Shown here in pieces: positions 16,174-26,800 of a stretch of 64,000 bases of DNA; within the stretch, counting starts at the first letter, position 1; every line of letters starts with the position of its first letter. Below the pieces are notes generated by a model. The model was given only the letters and a program-made list of their open reading frames with translations. It searched no databases and was not told where the DNA came from. Source of the DNA: Marinoscillum sp964351625. Lineage in GTDB: Bacteria; Bacteroidota; Bacteroidia; Cytophagales; Cyclobacteriaceae. The DNA lies in contig CAYGOV010000009.1 of assembly GCA_964351625.1 (NCBI GenBank), positions 101,413 to 165,412 on the forward strand, read 5' to 3'. The position numbers were made by a program, and so were the translations under genes.

Positions 16174-19041
16174 TTGAAATCGTACCAAAGCACCATCAAC
16201 GCCATTACCAAAGTAGGTTTTTTTGTAGCTGTGCTCATATTCGGCTATTTCTACTGGCAAGGTTATGACACCAGCATCTTCTGGAATGTCACCACTTCCG
16301 CTGAGTCTTCTTCGTTCTTCACCATGCCTTTCAAAAAAGGTCCGTTCGAGTTTAGCTTTCCAGCGCAGAAGTACCTCTTGGTAGAAACTTTCTCCGCAGG
16401 ACCAATCACCAGAAATTTCACCTTAGATGCTGTATTGACTAGTTTCCTATTGATTGGGATGTCCCTTCTTTTAGCAGCAACTACTGCGCTTTCGCGTACT
16501 TGGTTTATTGGCATAATGGGGCTGATCATCATCTTTATCAGCAGCTTGCATTTACCAGAAGTAGGACTCTTTGGCTTTGGACCTCACTCATCTATGGGAG
16601 TGGTTATTTTGCTCTCTGTGCTCATCCTTCCAGCTTATGCACTTCATGCATTCTTGCCAAATATCAACCTCCTCTGGAGATGGTTGATATTCATAGGACT
16701 TTTTGTAGGAGTGTTACTTTTCTCAGGTCTGGATCTGATCCTGCTACAGGAGCAATTCATCACGGGCAGCTACTATGGACTAATCGCTTTGACTCTTATT
16801 TTCATTTTTATCCTCGCTGAAGAAAATATTTTTGGCATCCTATATCTTGTGACCAAGTCAAAAGGAGGGCGAAACAATCACCTTCATTTTAGTGCTTTCT
16901 GCATTTTCTATCTGGGCATTTTAATAGCTTATTATGGTAAAAAAGCTGCTTTTTGGGATTTAGAATTATCCTTTTTCAACCCCTACATTTTACTTCTGCT
17001 AAGTTGCGTCATAGCCTTTTGGGGCATCCGATTTAAGCAAACACTGCTTGGAGCAGCTGCTGATCTTAATCTAGTGAAAACCATCTTCACAGCCATAGCC
17101 ATTATCTGTTTGAGTTTTCTTTCATTGGCTTTTGCTCGCGGCAATGATGCCATCTATGAAGGCTTCCATTACTTCATCATCTATACCCATGTCGCATTTG
17201 GGATCATGCTTTTCCTTTATATCCTTTGGAATTTTGCCAGTCCATTGGCTGAAGGGCTACAGGTGTATAAAATTGCCTACCGTTCCCAAAATCTCCCTTA
17301 TGTGAGCGCCAAACTTGCAGGGCTGGCCATCGTGGCGGGTATGTTCTTTCTTTCCAATCAAGAGTCTTTCCTGTTGTTACAAGCTGGTCAATTCAATTAC
17401 CGCGGTGCCCAAGCACTCGTTGAAAATCAAGAAGGATTGGCAATGGAGTATTTCCGTGAGGGAAGTATCTACGGATATGACAATCACTACTCCAACTATC
17501 AGCTCGGCTACAATGCCTTGCAAAAGGGGAAATTCAAAGAGGCAAATTATCGATTCCAAAGGGCCAGTCTACGATACCCTTCAGCTCAGACTTTCGTCAA
17601 TCAAGCAAGTACCAATGCCATATTAGGTGAAAGCACGCCTATAATAGTTGGTTTGAAAAATGGGCTTTTGAAATTTCCAGGGAATAGTCAGATCCTTAAC
17701 AACCTAGGACTTACCTATGCCGATCTAGGCAATAAAGAACTTGCTGCTAGCTATTTGGCGCAAGCCAAACCATCTTCTCAATGGACCAACGCAGCTTTGG
17801 TAAACTTCTGGAATGTGACCAATGAAGTAGGAAGCGCTTCCGAGGACTATGAAAAAGGAAACCTTGCTGTAAAGGCAAATATCATTGGCAAACTGGTTGA
17901 AAAGAATGAGCCTCAAGCATCAATTAATTTTGACACAACTATCCTTTATCCTTCTTACAAAATGCATCGACTAGCATTTTTGGTAAATGCGGCTAGCTAT
18001 TTTAAAGATCCGATAGTGGCTAAAAGTTTGTCAGACAATCTATCTGGACAGCTCGACGAATCAATGTACTACGCTGGCAAAAACGCTATCATATTGAATG
18101 AACTCAAAAGCGACAATATCAACGATGCGCTCAAGCAACTGGATTATCTCGCAGCTGAGTCTACCTCCAAAGAGCAAGGCAAGTACTTCAATCAAATGGG
18201 ACTGGTAGCACTTTCGCAGCATGCCCCAAAAATTGCCTTAGATTTTTTCAATAAGGCAATAGACTATGGCTATTCGGATGCCTTTATATGTAAGACTGCA
18301 AGTCTTTTGGAGCTTGGCAGATATACAGAAGTGACCAAATGGACAGATTATCTCCTTTCAGTAGACTCATCTTTCGTACAATTAGGCAATGATATTGAAG
18401 TTCTTGATAGTCAGGAAACGCAGAATGATGACCAGTTGCTTTTCAGACTATACTACAAATACGGCGAATACAGTTCAGCTGAGTTGCATAGCGCCTTGAG
18501 CAAAGCAGATGAAAACTATGCGCTATCACTTTGGGAAAAAATAAGCAAAGAACAGCTCGTTTTGGAAGACTATGAATCAGCATCAAATTACAGGGACATT
18601 TTCAAAAGCTATCTGAAAACGGAAGCATTTGAAGAAGTAGAGGTCTTAGTTGCTCTTAGAAAGAATGAACCTGTTTCGGGAAATCATGAATTAGTAACTA
18701 TCCTCAACCTTACAAATGATGCAGAGAAAGCTAAGAGACTTGCTGCAGTTGCCTCTAAAAATTCTTTGAATGAACCACTCGTGCTGGCCATCTCTGAAAT
18801 ACTGCGCCTTTTAGATACTTCACTCAATTACGATCTACTCATAGAGGCTATCAACATCAACAGAACAAGTGTAGCTTTGCACAAGAGTTATATCATGGCC
18901 GCTTTGGAAATAGGACTTGACCAATACGCACAAGATGTATTCCCAAAGCTTGAAGGATTGACAACACCTTCAGATTTTCAAAAATTCTCACTGCAATATG
19001 CAGAGAGAAAAGCCCAACTAGACGAGTCGGCTACCTGGTAA
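16174..19041 (+). CDS. Large polytopic membrane protein with C-terminal TPR region, unknown
   Basis: A 955-residue protein. The first 410 or so residues contain about 11 predicted helices (for example FLLIGMSLLLAATTALS, LLWRWLIFIGLFVGVLLFSG, FFIIYTHV-like and AKLAGLAIVAGMFFLS). The remaining half is soluble and helical, with TPR-like units such as GYDNHYSNYQLGYNALQKGK, NNLGLTYADLGNKELAASYL and NQMGLVALSQHAPKIALDFF. The start is a TTG at 16174, the first start after an in-frame TAA, and no ATG occurs before residue 51. It lies 36 bases after the acyltransferase and 42 before hutH. I do not recognise the family. Confidence 0.8.
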   Translation: MKSYQSTINAITKVGFFVAVLIFGYFYWQGYDTSIFWNVTTSAESSSFFTMPFKKGPFEFSFPAQKYLLVETFSAGPITRNFTLDAVLTSFLLIGMSLLLAATTALSRTWFIGIMGLIIIFISSLHLPEVGLFGFGPHSSMGVVILLSVLILPAYALHAFLPNINLLWRWLIFIGLFVGVLLFSGLDLILLQEQFITGSYYGLIALTLIFIFILAEENIFGILYLVTKSKGGRNNHLHFSAFCIFYLGILIAYYGKKAAFWDLELSFFNPYILLLLSCVIAFWGIRFKQTLLGAAADLNLVKTIFTAIAIICLSFLSLAFARGNDAIYEGFHYFIIYTHVAFGIMLFLYILWNFASPLAEGLQVYKIAYRSQNLPYVSAKLAGLAIVAGMFFLSNQESFLLLQAGQFNYRGAQALVENQEGLAMEYFREGSIYGYDNHYSNYQLGYNALQKGKFKEANYRFQRASLRYPSAQTFVNQASTNAILGESTPIIVGLKNGLLKFPGNSQILNNLGLTYADLGNKELAASYLAQAKPSSQWTNAALVNFWNVTNEVGSASEDYEKGNLAVKANIIGKLVEKNEPQASINFDTTILYPSYKMHRLAFLVNAASYFKDPIVAKSLSDNLSGQLDESMYYAGKNAIILNELKSDNINDALKQLDYLAAESTSKEQGKYFNQMGLVALSQHAPKIALDFFNKAIDYGYSDAFICKTASLLELGRYTEVTKWTDYLLSVDSSFVQLGNDIEVLDSQETQNDDQLLFRLYYKYGEYSSAELHSALSKADENYALSLWEKISKEQLVLEDYESASNYRDIFKSYLKTEAFEEVEVLVALRKNEPVSGNHELVTILNLTNDAEKAKRLAAVASKNSLNEPLVLAISEILRLLDTSLNYDLLIEAININRTSVALHKSYIMAALEIGLDQYAQDVFPKLEGLTTPSDFQKFSLQYAERKAQLDESATW

Positions 19042-19083
19042 CATTTTTTTAAAACCGCGGAATAATCGCACAATTTTTACAGA

Positions 19084-20655
19084 ATGAATCACCCCTTTCA
19101 TCTCGGTAAGGATGACCTTACACCTGGCAAAGCACTTGAAATAGCTCGGGGAGAATTACAAGTAGCAATTACTCAAGATACACTAGAACGCATCAAGAAA
19201 AGCCACGAAGATGTGCTAGCTATTGCGCAAGGCGACAAAGTAGTCTATGGTGTCAATACTGGATTTGGGCCACTCTGCACAACTATCATCTCAAAAGCGG
19301 ATACAGCCCGCCTTCAAGAAAATATCCTGAGAAGTCATAGCGTAGGTGTAGGTGCCAACGTTCCTAACGAAATCGCTCGACTTATGATGATTTCTAAGCT
19401 GCACTCGCTCAGCTTTGGCTATTCAGGAATTGCACCAGCAACGCTCTATCGCATAATTTGGATGCTGGAAAATGACATCACACCGATAGTTCCCTGTCAA
19501 GGATCAGTAGGTGCATCGGGTGATCTGGCTCCACTTGCTCATCTTTTTTTACCATTAATTGGTCTTGGCAAAGTGAGTGTAAAAGGGGAAATATTTGATA
19601 CCGCTGAAATTTATCAGCGATATGATCAGCCTCCTTTGACACTTGGTCCAAAGGAAGGTTTGGCACTGATCAATGGCACCCAGTTCATACTGGCATATGC
19701 AGTACGCGGGCTATACAGAATGCACAGATGCTTAGAGCTGGCGGACATTATAGGTGCCATGTCTCTGGAAAGTATCCTTGGATCAGCCGCACCATTCAAA
19801 GAAAAACTTCACCAGTTGAGACCGTATAAAGGCTCCCTTCACGTAGCCTATCGGTTACGCACTTTGCTGAAATCTTCTGAGATGGTAGAGTCTCACGAAA
19901 ACTGTAGTCGGGTGCAAGATCCATACTCCATCAGATGTATGCCTCAGGTACATGGGTCTTCTCGAAATGCCTGGTTGCATTTGAAAGAGCTTGTGCACAT
20001 TGAGCTAAATAGCGTAACTGATAACCCAATAGTACTTAGCCAGCACGACACTATAAGCGGTGGCAATTTTCACGGTCAGCCTCTGGCAATGCCTCTTGAC
20101 TATGCTACGCTTGCTGCCTCTGAATTAGGCAATATATCAGATCGAAGAACCTACTTATTGCTAGAAGGAGACATAGAGGGTCTGCCAAAACTCTTGATGA
20201 AAAATACTGGGATCAACTCTGGATTTATGATTCCTCAGTACACTTCTGCAGCTCTTGCAAGTGAAAACAAGACACTTTGCTTTCCTGCCAGCGCAGATAG
20301 CATCCCTACCTCCCTTGGACAAGAGGATCATGTGAGCATGGGCTCAATCAGTGGGCGTAAACTCAATCAAGTGATTGATAATTTAGAAAATATCCTCGCC
20401 GTAGAGCTAATCTGTGCCGCTCAAGCATTTGATTATCGAAAACCACTAAAGTCAAGTCAAATACTAGATGCATGTCATGAATTGATTCGTTCGGAAATAG
20501 ATCATGCGGAAGAAGATCGTGTATTTGCCGATGACATTCAGAAAGCTCATCGATTATTGGTGAGCGATGACATCATCAACACCGCATATCAAACAGCAGA
20601 AAAAAACAACATCAACTTAAAAGGAGAAATGCATGGATTATTCTCAATTTCTTAA
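19084..20655 (+). CDS. hutH: Histidine ammonia-lyase
   Basis: A 523-residue lyase that deaminates L-histidine to urocanate, the first step of histidine catabolism. The Ala-Ser-Gly triad that cyclises to the MIO cofactor is at residues 144-146 in GSVGASGDLAPLAH. Supporting motifs are VYGVNTGFGPL (catalytic Tyr), CSRVQDPYSIRCMPQVHG and SVTDNPIV. The active-site-loop motifs match HAL and are not diagnostic for tyrosine ammonia-lyase; coupling with hutU settles the call. The end overlaps hutU by 23 bases. Confidence 0.97.
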   Translation: MNHPFHLGKDDLTPGKALEIARGELQVAITQDTLERIKKSHEDVLAIAQGDKVVYGVNTGFGPLCTTIISKADTARLQENILRSHSVGVGANVPNEIARLMMISKLHSLSFGYSGIAPATLYRIIWMLENDITPIVPCQGSVGASGDLAPLAHLFLPLIGLGKVSVKGEIFDTAEIYQRYDQPPLTLGPKEGLALINGTQFILAYAVRGLYRMHRCLELADIIGAMSLESILGSAAPFKEKLHQLRPYKGSLHVAYRLRTLLKSSEMVESHENCSRVQDPYSIRCMPQVHGSSRNAWLHLKELVHIELNSVTDNPIVLSQHDTISGGNFHGQPLAMPLDYATLAASELGNISDRRTYLLLEGDIEGLPKLLMKNTGINSGFMIPQYTSAALASENKTLCFPASADSIPTSLGQEDHVSMGSISGRKLNQVIDNLENILAVELICAAQAFDYRKPLKSSQILDACHELIRSEIDHAEEDRVFADDIQKAHRLLVSDDIINTAYQTAEKNNINLKGEMHGLFSIS

Positions 20656-22303
20656 AAACTACGCCAATCACCCTAGTTACAAATCACCACACGGAGCAAC
20701 TCTAAATGCCAAATCTTGGCAAACTGAAGCTCCCTTACGGATGCTCCTCAATAACCTTGATGCTGAAGTTGCTGAAAACCCAGCTGAGCTAGTGGTCTAT
20801 GGTGGTACAGGACAAGCCGCTAGAAACCGTGAATCGTTAGAAAAAATTATTCAGTTACTCTTGGAGCTGGAAGAAGATCAAAGCTTGCTCATTCAGTCAG
20901 GTAAGCCTGTCGGGATTGTAAGATCTCACCCTGAAGCACCGAGAGTGCTTATTGCTAACTCCAATTTGGTGCCTGCTTGGGCAACTTGGGAGCATTTTGA
21001 AGAACTAAAAAGCCGTGGGCTGATGATGTACGGTCAGATGACAGCAGGTAGCTGGATTTATATTGGATCACAAGGTATTCTTCAAGGCACATATGAAACT
21101 TTTATGGAGTGTGCTCGACAACATTTTGGCGGCAGCCTGAGAAACAAGCTCTTAGTTACAAGCGGACTTGGTGGTATGGGCGGCGCACAACCTCTCGCAG
21201 CAACCATGGCGGGCGCTACATTTCTTGGAGCAGATGTAGACCCGACTAGAATCGAAAAACGCATCCAAACAGGCTACATCGACCGTATGACAGATAGCTA
21301 CGAAGAGGCTCGGGATTGGGTATTGAATGCACGCAATATGGGTGATAACCTCAGTGTGGGGTTGGTAAGTGATGCAGGAGATATGTTGGAAAGACTATTA
21401 GCCGACCGTATCATACCTGATGTGCTTACCGACCAAACATCTGCGCACGATCCGCTACATGGCTATGTGCCAAATGGCTTTTCGCTGAGCGAGGCTGCTA
21501 CTTTACGAAAGTCGGATCACAAGCAATACGAACAGCTCTCAATGAAAAGTATGGCACGTCATGTAGGACTGATGATCCAAATGAAGGAACTGGGTGCGGT
21601 CACTTTTGATTATGGAAATAATATCAGAGAATTTGCCAAACAAGGTGGAGAAGCCAATGCCTATGCATTCAATGGATTCGTACCTGAGTACATTCGCCCT
21701 CTCTTTTGCGAAGGAAAAGGACCCTTCAGATGGGCAGCACTTTCTGGTGATCCAGAGGACATTTACACTACTGATCAGGCACTCATGGAAGCCTTTCCGG
21801 AAAACGAGTCCCTCAAGCATTGGCTTACGCAAGCCAGAGAAAAGATCTCTTTCCAAGGACTACCTTGTAGAATTTGCTGGCTAGGAATGGGCGAACGCGA
21901 AAAAGCAGGCTTGATTTTCAACGAGCTTGTGAAAACAGGAAAAGTAAAAGCCCCGATTGTAATAGGTAGAGATCATCTCGACTGTGGCTCTGTGGCTAGT
22001 CCCAATAGGGAAACTGAAGCCATGAAAGATGGGTCGGATGCCGTTTCAGACTGGCCATTGCTCAACTTGCTATCAAACACCTCTGGCGGTGCTACTTGGG
22101 TTTCCTTCCATCATGGTGGTGGTGTGGGTATGGGATATTCACAACATGCTGGCATGGTGGTATTGGCAGATGGAACTGAGCGAGCAGAAAATTGCCTAAA
22201 ACGTGTGCTTCACAACGATCCAGCCATGGGCGTATTCAGGCATCATGATGCAGGATATGATAAGGCTACCGAAGTGGGTAAACAATTTGGAATCCTGATA
22301 TAA
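20633..22303 (+). CDS. hutU: Urocanate hydratase
   Basis: A 556-residue NAD+-dependent urocanase converting urocanate to imidazolone propionate; the length equals the family norm. The glycine-rich NAD site is TSGLGGMGGAQPLA, the catalytic Cys lies in LPCRICWLGMGER, and YGGTGQAARN and HHGGGVGMGYSQHAG are family blocks. The start ATG lies inside hutH, with AAAAGGAG eight bases upstream, an unusually good ribosome site for this genome. The later pathway genes hutI and hutG are not in the window. Confidence 0.98.
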   Translation: MDYSQFLKNYANHPSYKSPHGATLNAKSWQTEAPLRMLLNNLDAEVAENPAELVVYGGTGQAARNRESLEKIIQLLLELEEDQSLLIQSGKPVGIVRSHPEAPRVLIANSNLVPAWATWEHFEELKSRGLMMYGQMTAGSWIYIGSQGILQGTYETFMECARQHFGGSLRNKLLVTSGLGGMGGAQPLAATMAGATFLGADVDPTRIEKRIQTGYIDRMTDSYEEARDWVLNARNMGDNLSVGLVSDAGDMLERLLADRIIPDVLTDQTSAHDPLHGYVPNGFSLSEAATLRKSDHKQYEQLSMKSMARHVGLMIQMKELGAVTFDYGNNIREFAKQGGEANAYAFNGFVPEYIRPLFCEGKGPFRWAALSGDPEDIYTTDQALMEAFPENESLKHWLTQAREKISFQGLPCRICWLGMGEREKAGLIFNELVKTGKVKAPIVIGRDHLDCGSVASPNRETEAMKDGSDAVSDWPLLNLLSNTSGGATWVSFHHGGGVGMGYSQHAGMVVLADGTERAENCLKRVLHNDPAMGVFRHHDAGYDKATEVGKQFGILI

Positions 22304-22309
22304 AACAAA

Positions 22310-22340
22310 AAAGAGGCCACCTCATTGAGATGGCCTCTTT
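22310..22340. terminator. Bidirectional terminator between hutU and tonB
   Basis: AAAGAGGCCA/TGGCCTCTTT perfect 10-bp stem with an inner CTCA/TGAG pair. On the minus strand six T residues follow, fitting tonB. On the plus side it directly follows the hutU stop. Confidence 0.85.
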
Positions 22341-22360
22341 CAAGTATTTGCTTAAAGAGA

Positions 22361-23038
22361 TTAGTTACTCAGTTTGAAAATGATAGGGAGTACCATTCTC
22401 ACTTTTACAGCTCTTCCTCTTTGTTTTCCTGGTTTGAACTTAGGCGATTGTCTAAGTACTTTTTCAGCTTCCTCGTCACATCCAGCTCCGATTCCTTTTA
22501 CTGCCTTTACTTCAGTAACAGTACCATCTTTGTCTACAACGAACTGAACGTAAACTCTACCCTCGATACCCATACGACGAGCTTGAGAAGGGTAATCCAT
22601 GTTGTCACCAACGTACTTGTAGAATGCCGCGATTCCACCTGGGAACTCTGGTTGATCTTCCACAATTGTGAAAACCTCTTCTACTGCTTCCTCTTCTACT
22701 ACTTCTTCGAATACGATATCTTCAATAACCGTCTCTTCAGTTACTTCCACATCCAGTTCCACTTCAATTTCTTCCTCAATTTCCTCCTCATCTGGAACTT
22801 CTATAATCTCAGGAAGTTGGATTTTTGGGGGTGGGGGCGGTGGTTGTTCTGTTGGAGGAATCTCCATAATGTCCTCAAAATCATCAGTCACCTGACCCAA
22901 GTCCAAAAGACCTGAATCATCGTACGTTCTCCATTCGAACGCCAAAATGACCAATAACAAACTCACAGTAAAGCCGATGTTCATCAAGAGCCCGGACTTT
23001 CTCTCTAAGTCTGAATTTGGATTTTTCTTTAGTTCCAT
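22361..23038 (-). CDS. tonB: TonB family energy-transducing protein
   Basis: A 225-residue inner-membrane protein that couples proton motive force to outer-membrane transporters. One TM helix lies at about residues 17-38, then a periplasmic spacer with EQPPPPPPKIQLPEI and a long Glu/Val-rich stretch (about 80-130). The C-terminal TonB domain (about 145-223) has the motifs FPGG, YPSQARRMGIEGRVYVQFVV and SPKFKPGKQRGRAVKV. The acidic spacer is typical of Bacteroidota TonB. It is the last gene of the mltD-to-tonB run; exbBD is absent here. Confidence 0.93.
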   Translation of the reverse strand: MELKKNPNSDLERKSGLLMNIGFTVSLLLVILAFEWRTYDDSGLLDLGQVTDDFEDIMEIPPTEQPPPPPPKIQLPEIIEVPDEEEIEEEIEVELDVEVTEETVIEDIVFEEVVEEEAVEEVFTIVEDQPEFPGGIAAFYKYVGDNMDYPSQARRMGIEGRVYVQFVVDKDGTVTEVKAVKGIGAGCDEEAEKVLRQSPKFKPGKQRGRAVKVRMVLPIIFKLSN

Positions 23039-23107
23039 AGTTGTTTTGTTACTTTCTAAAACGAGAGTGGTTTCAAATATATTACTTCTCTAACTTTTTA
23101 TCGTTAG

Positions 23108-23437
23108 TCATCGGTTCCTTTTTGTTAAAAATAAGACCAAAATAGCGGTAGACCCGCCCAAGGTATCTGCAAAGGCATCTACCAAATCACTGGATCGGTT
23201 CGGAACATAAGCTTGAATCAATTCACTTCCTCCAGCAAAAGCGACTATCAGGAACATCACAAAAATCAAGTTAACCTGGTGCCAGACAGATTTTAAAAGA
23301 AATGTCCAGCCGAAAAACAGACTAAAATGTGCGATTTTATCTTCATATGTGAAGAAGTGATAGCCTTGATTCGGATCGCCAGGCTTGAACAGAAGCCAAC
23401 ACATCAAAAGCGTCCACACGAAAAAGCCTACTCGCAT
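23108..23437 (-). CDS. VanZ-like membrane protein
   Basis: A 109-residue protein with three or four hydrophobic helices. The VanZ-family core is YEDKIAHFSLFFGWTFL and the GGSELIQAYVPNRSSDLVDAFADTLGG segment. The ATG at 23437 (MRVGFFVWTLLM) is chosen; the frame also allows a TTG at 23464 inside gcvH. VanZ-like proteins of this size are of unknown function and unrelated to vancomycin resistance in practice. Location between gcvH and tonB in the sprA run is, from memory, common in Bacteroidota. Confidence 0.85.
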   Translation of the reverse strand: MRVGFFVWTLLMCWLLFKPGDPNQGYHFFTYEDKIAHFSLFFGWTFLLKSVWHQVNLIFVMFLIVAFAGGSELIQAYVPNRSSDLVDAFADTLGGSTAILVLFLTKRNR

Positions 23438-23453
23438 GAAAGTTGCGTTTTGA

Positions 23454-23828
23454 TTACCCGCCAATTAGTTCTGTATAAGCTTCGGCAGATAGCAATGCAT
23501 CAGCGCCCCCGCTTACCTTAACTTTTATCATCCACCCTTCGCCATAAGGATCAGAATTGATCACCTCAGGGTTAGATTCCAGATTTGGATTGATTTCTAA
23601 TACCACACCAGAAACCGGCATAAAAAGATCGGAAACCGTCTTAACAGCTTCTACAGTTCCAAACACATCACTTGAATTCAAGTCTTCACCTTCGGTTTCG
23701 ATCTCAACATATACTATGTCTCCGAGTTCACCTTGAGCAAATTCTGTAATGCCAATGGTAGCTACATCGCCTTCCAAAAGTACCCACTCGTGATCTTCTG
23801 TATAGCGTAAATTTCCTGGTACGTTCAT
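23454..23828 (-). CDS. gcvH: Glycine cleavage system H protein
   Basis: A 124-residue lipoyl carrier shuttling the methylamine group between P and T proteins. Lipoylated Lys63 sits in VFGTVEAVKTVSDL; the start RYTEDHEWV and GITEFAQGELGDIVYVE are diagnostic. It lies 46 bases downstream of sprA. gcvP and gcvT are not in the window. Glycine made by TDH-KBL (at 43.9-46.3 kb) would feed this system. Confidence 0.97.
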   Translation of the reverse strand: MNVPGNLRYTEDHEWVLLEGDVATIGITEFAQGELGDIVYVEIETEGEDLNSSDVFGTVEAVKTVSDLFMPVSGVVLEINPNLESNPEVINSDPYGEGWMIKVKVSGGADALLSAEAYTELIGG

Positions 23829-23874
23829 ATGGTTTTATTTTGGGTCCAAAAATACTTAAAACTCTGACTTTGGT

Positions 23875-26800
23875 CTATTGCGCAAGACTAAATCTTAACT
23901 GCGTACCAAAAGCTGTAGTGGCTGTCTTAAAAGAACTAACTTTTGGCTCAGTAACACTACGCTCAAAATACATAGTCAGATCTAATTGATCGTTGAGTTT
24001 GTAAGTGAGTGAAGGCCTAAACTGGAAATTGGTATTACCATTGGTAATGGTACTTTGTCCATCAAGCTTACGCTGTATGGTCTCCGCATCGCGTAAAGTC
24101 AAACTTACTCGCATGGTAATGGCATTCTCTAAAGTAACTGTCCTTCCCTTGATTTTGAAAGGCACTTTAAACTCCTCTTGACTATATCCGAAATCCAGAG
24201 TGACATCATTACTGGTAGTTTCTGTGACTTGCGCATTTGTCATGTTCAGTGAAAGCATTCTATCTTTTTTGTATTCTACACGCGTGGTGATATTGTTTTT
24301 CGTACGAATATTGATACCAATCAAGGGAGCAAACTGTTCCGAAATAGTCACTTGATTGATGATATAAACTGGAGCATATCTGCCGGAACCAGTAGTATCT
24401 GACGCCTGTGGATAATCCAACACATTGTTATTGAGGGTTATACTAAAGTCATCCCCAATCCTATCTCCATAAGAATTGATGTTGAAGTTGTAATCATTGA
24501 CATTATAAACTGATCTGTAGCCATGTGTTAAGCTAACAGAAGAGAAAATGGCTGCCAAGGCAGGTATTTTACTCAACCCAGCATAGTCAAGCCTCCAGCC
24601 CGGAAGTGGTATTTTCGGAAAAGGCGTTAGCGCTACATCCGAAGAACTTTGACCAGAATACGCAGCTATGAATGAAGGTATAAGTACGTCTTGTGATAAA
24701 GTATCGTAATAGCCAAATTCGTTATTAAGGGAGTTTTGCTTTCGTCTTATTTCATCAATATTCTTAACGAACACATTGAAGGCCTCCGAAGAATTGTTGT
24801 TGCCTTTTTCATCGAAAGCAGTTTTGATCGATAAAAATGAGACACTGTAACTGCCTTTCCGCGCAGGAGTGAGTGATGTAAATCCTTTGTTTTCTGTGAC
24901 TAATGGATCAAACCTAAACGTTTCTTCAAAAGACGCAGTATTAGTACGTTTTGCATCAAGTTGAATTTTAAGATCTGGAGCTGGTTCAATTGAAGCTCTC
25001 AATCCAAGATCTGTGCTGTGTGTCTGTATGAAGGGTGAAGTAAGACTAGTGTTTTTTACCAACCAATCATTGTTTGCGGCATTGAATCGAATATTTGGAT
25101 CTTGATCTCCTAGAATAAATTCCCAACCAGGCGCATTGAATCCACTATCCAACCCAAAAAGAAAAGCACTAGGTCCAAACCCAGTGAGAGCAGTGGATTC
25201 CCGAATATTGTAAGTCATATTGACATTCCTTACTGACATCAGTATTCGAAGGAATGCCTTTGCTGGATTAAATGTTGATTCTTCGTCCGCTTTTTTGCGG
25301 GAAGGAGTGTTGACGCTTTTTAGATATTCTATTTTATTATAAAGCTTTACCAAATCCACCTTCGAGGCTATTCCACGGTCTCGTTTGTTTTCTATCGTAT
25401 TGCCAAAAAACAATGAGTCCACCTCCACTTTAGACCCTGCCGTCCAAATATAGCCTACACCATATTTCAAGTCAGCACTTAGCCAATCAGTCAATGGAAA
25501 CTTGTCCAAGGGTAATTTATAAGTAGCAGAAATGTCCTGCCCGAAAGCCCGCATACGTCCTAGACTTTTGACCTCCTCCCAGATATAATCACGCTCTTCT
25601 TGTGTATCGATATCCCCACTTATTGGCGTATCAGGACCCTCTATTTCATCGATTACAGCATTAACACGAGCAGCGTAATCTAGGTTGAGACTCTTGAACG
25701 GACTCCAGCGAAGTGCGTAATTTCGATTGAAAGTGAACAAACGCTCATAATATGCCTGCGATCGATCTACTTCCAATTTGTCATCGTAAAGCTGTGTAAG
25801 TCTAAAATTTCTATCCAAATCGCCCCTAATGGAAACGCTACTCGGATTGAGTGTCAGATTTACATCTTTGATAAGCTTCAAGTATGGACTACTAAACATC
25901 TCTGATTTTGCAAAAGGCTCAATCGTAAGTGGCTTTGGAGAGTAATTGTAGGCTACTCCCCCACTTACTCTCTTTTGTAAAAATGTTTCTGTAGTTGAAT
26001 TACTCGTCACCACATCGCTGTAGGCATATGAGAAACTGAGGTTTTCCACATCAAAGAAATGCTTATTGGCGTCTGGATTGACTTTTTCTTTATGAACATT
26101 CGTAAAATTGATACTCCGCCGTTCGGTTCGGTCCTCCACTATTCTACTATAATTTTGCCGCTCCTCCTCAGTATCAAATGCTTCCAAAGATGCCTCCAGC
26201 GGCACATCAGGATCTAAAGGGTCATACTGCGGAGTAGTCCTAGATTTTTCATAACTGACGAACATTGGCACTTTGAGACCTGTCCTTTCGGGTAAAAGAA
26301 ACTTATCCACGTTTACATTGGCAGAGATATCGTATTGGATAGTCTCATTTCTTGTGCGTTGTTGGATTGTTTGCTGGATATTTCCAAACCCAATAGAAGT
26401 GTAACGAGTGGATGCCGATACAGTAGCCACATCTGCTAGTTTCGTGCTGATCCGGGCGTTCGCTGCCCAGCCTTTTCTTTTATCAAAATCTGTTACCCTA
26501 AGCTCATTCGCCCAAAGACAAACTGATTTTGGTGCCCTATCATCTGACTCTGGATTCCTCACACCTATCATCAAAACTTGAATAGATGAAATATCTGGAC
26601 GCCCCTTTACGGTGATATTATATTTACCGTCGTTCGATTTGGCAGTGTAAGGTATCCGCTCATCTCCATCCAATCTGTTTCTTTCAGATTTGATCCCGAG
26701 CATTTCATTAATGGAAATATCTATTTCGTTTTCTAAAGGCCAAACCGCACGTGCCAACGCGTCACCCGTTCCCGTCACACCATCTGGAGTTATTTTTAGA

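Noticed and set aside
22826..22846. G-rich run that could form a G-quadruplex
   Set aside because: It is the complement of the CCN codons of the TonB poly-proline stretch, so it is explained by coding.
22325..22915. Plus-strand open frames antisense to tonB (Phe/Ser-rich and Ser/Thr-rich)
   Set aside because: They mirror the Glu/Val- and Pro-rich codons of TonB; the TonB frame carries all family motifs.
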